From positions 1 through 21,697 of the forward strand of contig DATFYM010000192.1 of assembly GCA_035315065.1 (NCBI GenBank): DNA of 21,697 nucleotides, read 5' to 3'. The position numbers and the translations under genes were made by a program. The notes under the pieces were generated by a model. The model did no database searches. It had not been told where the DNA came from and saw nothing but the letters and a program-made list of their open reading frames with translations. This DNA is from DATFYM01 sp035315065 (lineage in GTDB: Bacteria; Acidobacteriota; Terriglobia; UBA7540). Positions 21,227 to 21,697 of this stretch are shown piece after piece (the first letter of the stretch is position 1; each line of letters opens with the position of its first letter).

Positions 21227-21283
21227 ACTGTTTCTAACGACAGAATGGGACAAATACTTTAGACTCAGTCCAGAAACAGTCTA
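21227..21283. promoter_or_regulatory. inverted repeats upstream of pilB
   Basis: A perfect 9-bp inverted repeat, ACTGTTTCT (21227-21235) with AGAAACAGT (21272-21280), overlaps a second one, TAGACT (21260-21265) with AGTCTA (21278-21283). The two are mutually exclusive as hairpins. They sit directly before the pilB start, within the 207-bp divergent gap to the glycosylase gene, and could be an operator or a leader structure. No -24/-12 sigma-54 element is visible. Confidence 0.35.
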
Positions 21284-21417
21284 GATTTGGGATGGAAGAC
21301 CCGGATGAGAAGACGTCCGTTGTTTAGGTGCAAGACCCGCCATCCTGTGAGGGCCGCGGGACCAGTGATAACGGACCACGACCCGCTCGGAGCAGTTATT
21401 CAGCACGAGGGGATCAG

Positions 21418-21697
21418 GTGAAAGAGTCGAAGCCTTCTGCTGCGGACCACGGACAACACACTACAGACGTCTTGATCGGCTATTACCAGAAGATGCTGCT
21501 GCGACTCAGGCCGCAAAAGTGGTGGCCGGCACGCACCCGCCTGGGAGTGATCCTGGGCGCGATCCTCACCCAAAACACCAGTTGGGCGAACGTCGAACTG
21601 GCCATGCGGCAGCTTCGCCACGCGGGCCTTTTGAAGCTGGGGAGATTGCGCCAAGCAACCCGCGCCGAGATCGAAGCCGCGATTCGACCGGCTGGCT
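21418..21697 (+). CDS. endonuclease III-like DNA glycosylase, N-terminal part
   Basis: The first 93 codons of a gene cut by the window end. The protein has the HhH-GPD glycosylase N-terminus of the endonuclease III-related / MagIII-like group: KWWPARTRLGVILGAILTQN followed by TSWANVELAMRQLRHAGLL. These enzymes excise damaged bases from DNA. The helix-hairpin-helix, catalytic Asp and any iron-sulfur cluster ligands lie beyond the window. The start is a GTG at 21418 with GAGGGG about six bases upstream; no better ATG is in frame near the conserved region. It is transcribed away from pilB. Confidence 0.8.
   Translation, partial: MKESKPSAADHGQHTTDVLIGYYQKMLLRLRPQKWWPARTRLGVILGAILTQNTSWANVELAMRQLRHAGLLKLGRLRQATRAEIEAAIRPAG

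Overview
The window looks like a piece of a high-GC soil-type bacterial chromosome, most likely an acidobacterium. This is inferred from gene content: a TonB-type outer-membrane protein with an N-terminal carboxypeptidase-regulatory domain, a TamB-like giant, pilB-pilT, a LarA-like protein paired with an SDR, and HEAT and NTF2-like proteins. No rRNA or other marker gene is present to settle it.

Layout. 1-139 is the 3' tail of a group II intron (domains V and VI) that ends exactly at the 3' end of an ICMT-like methyltransferase gene and supplies its last codons. 116-3585 is a minus-strand block: methyltransferase, Zn-dependent alcohol dehydrogenase, S23-like four-helix-bundle protein, SDR epimerase. 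3797-6972 is a plus-strand block: degenerate receiver protein, BioY, NTF2-like protein, exported HEAT-repeat protein. 7106-9427 (minus) is a TonB-dependent-receptor-like protein, followed by a frameshifted nikR remnant at about 9518-9665. 9751-15299 (plus) holds a small exported protein, a 1351-residue TamB-like protein and a short exported protein whose signal peptide is built from a repeat. 15466-18177 (plus) is a LarA-like protein plus an SDR with a predicted promoter. 18208-21210 (minus) is pilB-pilT, and 21418 to the end is the start of an endonuclease III-like glycosylase.

The most striking signal is not a gene. Twelve loci between 700 and 15446 carry short tandem arrays with a strict 7-nucleotide period. 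Each locus has its own heptamer (for example CATCATT, AAAATCA, CTTTTGA, GCAGTAA, CTATTCC, ATTGCCG, TGCCTAC, CTGACTC). Arrays sit on or within about 11 nt of the stop codons of six genes, often form inverted pairs, in one case supply -35 boxes, and in two cases are translated. Because 7 is not a multiple of 3, such arrays encode a 7-residue periodic peptide that is the same in all frames. In two ORFs that peptide forms the hydrophobic part of a signal sequence. Heptanucleotide arrays (STRR) are known from filamentous cyanobacteria; I do not know of a description in this kind of organism.

Functional links. Several genes concern the cell envelope and export: TonB-type receptor, TamB, type IV pilus motors, exported HEAT protein. 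A nickel theme is possible but inferred: a NikR remnant is divergent from the TonB-type receptor, and a LarA-superfamily protein (LarA itself uses a nickel-pincer cofactor) lies about 6 kb away.
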